Part shown: positions 5,979-7,326 of the stretch, piece by piece
How positions within the stretch are numbered: position 1 is the first letter of the stretch
How the letters are laid out: each line of letters opens with the position of its first letter
From: Bacteroidales bacterium
Lineage (GTDB): Bacteria > Bacteroidota > Bacteroidia > Bacteroidales > UBA932
Length of the DNA stretch: 7,326 nt
Direction: 5' to 3'
Assembly: GCA_004552115.1 (NCBI GenBank)
Contig: SFPH01000109.1
Span: forward strand, 1-7,326
Program-made: the position numbers and the translations under genes
The notes under the pieces: generated by a model
Told to the model about the DNA's origin: nothing
What the model saw: only the letters and a program-made list of their open reading frames with translations
Database searches by the model: none

Positions 5979-6974
5979 ATGGAAGACAATAGAGGTGATA
6001 TTCTGATGTATCAGACTGTAGACGGCAAAACTGCTATTGAAGTTATGCTGTCAAATGATACTGTGTGGTTGACAATCGATAAGATGGCCGAGCTGTTTCA
6101 GCGCAATAAATCAACAATTTCGAGACATATAAAGAATATTCTTGAGTGCGGGGAACTGGCAGCAGATTCAGTTGTTGCATTTTTTGCAACAACTGCCACT
6201 GATAATAAAGTGTATAATGTACAATATTTTAATCTAGACATGATTATCAGTGTCGGTTATCGCGTTAACTCCATCAGAGGTGTACAGTTCCGAATGTGGG
6301 CGACATCAGTGCTTCGCGAATACCTTATCAAAGGTTTTGCAATGAATGATGCATTATTGAAGAATGCCGGCGGAGGAAACTATTTTGATGAACTTCTTTC
6401 CCGAATACGCGATATACGTTCATCTGAGAAAGTCTTCTATAGGAAAGTTCTCGAAATTTATGCTTTAAGCATTGACTATGACCCACGTGCCGAGGCTACA
6501 AAACAGTTCTTTGCCACCGTGCAGAACAAGATCCACTATTCTGTACATGGTCATACTGCAGCAGAAATCATATACGAGAGGGCCGATGCCGATAAGGATT
6601 TTATGGGTCTTACAACATGGACAGGAGCCCTTCCTACAAGAACCGATGCTGAATATGCGAAGAACTATCTTTCTGCAGAAGAGATTGAAACACTGAACCT
6701 TATTGTCAACCTCTATCTGGATTTTGCAGAGTTGCAGGCAAAAAGCCATACGCCGATGTACATGAAGGACTGGCTTGTCAAACTTGATGATTTTCTGAAA
6801 CTTTCCGGCAAAGACCTCCTGACGCATAGCGGAAGGATATCGGCAGAAGTGGCCAAGAAGAAAGCAGGTGAAGAATATGCAAAATTTCATCAGCGTACTA
6901 TGTATGAACTGTCTCCGGTGGAATTGCATTTCATCGAGAATTTCGAAAAAGTGAAGAAGCAACATATACATTAA
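5979..6974 (+). CDS. RhuM-family protein (Virulence_RhuM domain)
   Basis: A 331-residue protein of the RhuM family, first noted in Salmonella pathogenicity island 3 and common in genomic islands; its biochemical role is not established. An HTH-like segment (MAELFQRNKSTISRHIKNI, 36-54) is followed by the family signature YFNLDMIISVGYRV (83-96) with GVQFRMWA. The second conserved block is HGHTAAEIIYERAD (190-203) with FMGLTTW. No signal peptide or membrane segment, so cytoplasmic. ATG 5979 keeps the family's usual N-terminal ...YQTVDGK. TTG 5973 is possible, and ATG 6006 has a better ribosome-site match (AGAGGTG at 5991) but would remove conserved residues. Base composition is lower in GC than the left-hand genes, consistent with acquired DNA. 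The last residues (KKQHIH) overlap the AT-rich sequence starting near 6953, so the native C-terminus has probably been replaced. Confidence 0.9.
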   Translation: MEDNRGDILMYQTVDGKTAIEVMLSNDTVWLTIDKMAELFQRNKSTISRHIKNILECGELAADSVVAFFATTATDNKVYNVQYFNLDMIISVGYRVNSIRGVQFRMWATSVLREYLIKGFAMNDALLKNAGGGNYFDELLSRIRDIRSSEKVFYRKVLEIYALSIDYDPRAEATKQFFATVQNKIHYSVHGHTAAEIIYERADADKDFMGLTTWTGALPTRTDAEYAKNYLSAEEIETLNLIVNLYLDFAELQAKSHTPMYMKDWLVKLDDFLKLSGKDLLTHSGRISAEVAKKKAGEEYAKFHQRTMYELSPVELHFIENFEKVKKQHIH

Positions 6975-7326
6975 AAGAAACATTAGCACCAGATGGATAT
7001 GCGAAAGTACAAGATATAACATTTAAAGTAGAAGCAAAAAATGGTACATTGACATTTATAAATACAAATGGAGAAGAAGAAAAATACACAAAAATAGAAA
7101 ATGATAATTATAAAGTAGAAATAAATACAAATCAAATACAAATAGTAACAAGTAAACCATCAACAGAAGGAATTCTACCTATAGTTCTAAATAAAGAACT
7201 TGGAAAAACAGAATATACATATGATGAAATAAAAACATTCTCAAACATAGATTTAAATTATACAGGAAGCATCATATACGCAGGTGAAGATGTCAAAAAA
7301 GGTGTTATCAACAAAATCAAATCAAA
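6953..7326 (+). CDS. Fragment of a Gram-positive-type SpaA/Cna-B domain surface protein, no start, runs off window
   Basis: In a frame shifted from RhuM, 124 codons are open from 6953 to the window end. The first residues read EEATYTLKETLAPDGY. The segment at 6965-7000 fits the pilin E-box YxLxETxAPxGY at every fixed position, and DITFKV follows as in SpaA/Cna-B prealbumin-like domains. In that family the E-box glutamate supports an intramolecular isopeptide bond in cell-wall pilins and adhesins. The rest is unassigned. The codons are nearly all A/T-ended (AAA, ATA, ACA, GAA), and G+C is 75 of 300 at 7021-7320, unlike anything else here and typical of an AT-rich Firmicute or Mollicute-like genome. 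Upstream of 6953 the frame is only a chance reading of RhuM, and no start codon with a promoter is visible. I read it as a foreign fragment, either joined in vivo or by misassembly. Confidence 0.7.

Noticed and set aside
6465..7022. 185-codon minus-strand open frame overlapping RhuM and the junction
   Set aside because: It crosses the suspected join between two unrelated sequences and lies opposite a well-recognised family.

Overview
The window looks like a Bacteroidales chromosome segment, probably from a gut or metagenomic lineage. Three things point there: the gene content (a patatin-POTRA-barrel protein and a secreted histidine phosphatase), signal peptides ending in ...AQ, and promoter-like TAnnTTTG boxes of the Bacteroidetes type instead of sigma70 boxes. 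I cannot name the genus. Base composition changes along the window. The left 4.4 kb is GC-rich (58-67% in lines I counted), the RhuM gene is lower (about 40-48% in counted lines), and the last 370 bases are very AT-rich (75 G+C in 300 bases at 7021-7320).

Region 1 (1-4392) is ordinary chromosome. A leftward pair, rlmN followed 8 bases later by a patatin-like outer-membrane phospholipase that runs off the left edge, diverges from a rightward secreted histidine-type phosphatase of the phytase/MINPP kind. RlmN is housekeeping 23S rRNA methylation. The other two are envelope or secreted hydrolases, and I see no shared pathway.

Region 2 (4393-5640) is about 1.25 kb with no credible gene, packed with layered tandem palindromic repeats. 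It holds a perfect 43-bp duplication carrying a terminator-like hairpin, a structured unique stretch, four 73/74-bp units (family A), and nine 71/72-bp units (family B). Each B unit is a 44-bp palindrome with arms TGCATCGATTC and GAATCGATGCA. Fragments of both families sit outside the main arrays. This is the most unusual part of the window.

Region 3 (5641-6974) looks like accessory DNA: the 3' remnant of an XRE-type helix-turn-helix regulator with its 5' half missing, then an intact-looking RhuM-family gene with a good -7 promoter box.

Region 4 (about 6953-7326) is an abrupt switch to AT-rich coding sequence in another frame. It encodes a Gram-positive-type SpaA/Cna-B domain with a perfect pilin E-box. 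Either the contig is chimeric there or a foreign fragment has been joined to the end of the RhuM gene. Assembly error is the simpler explanation.
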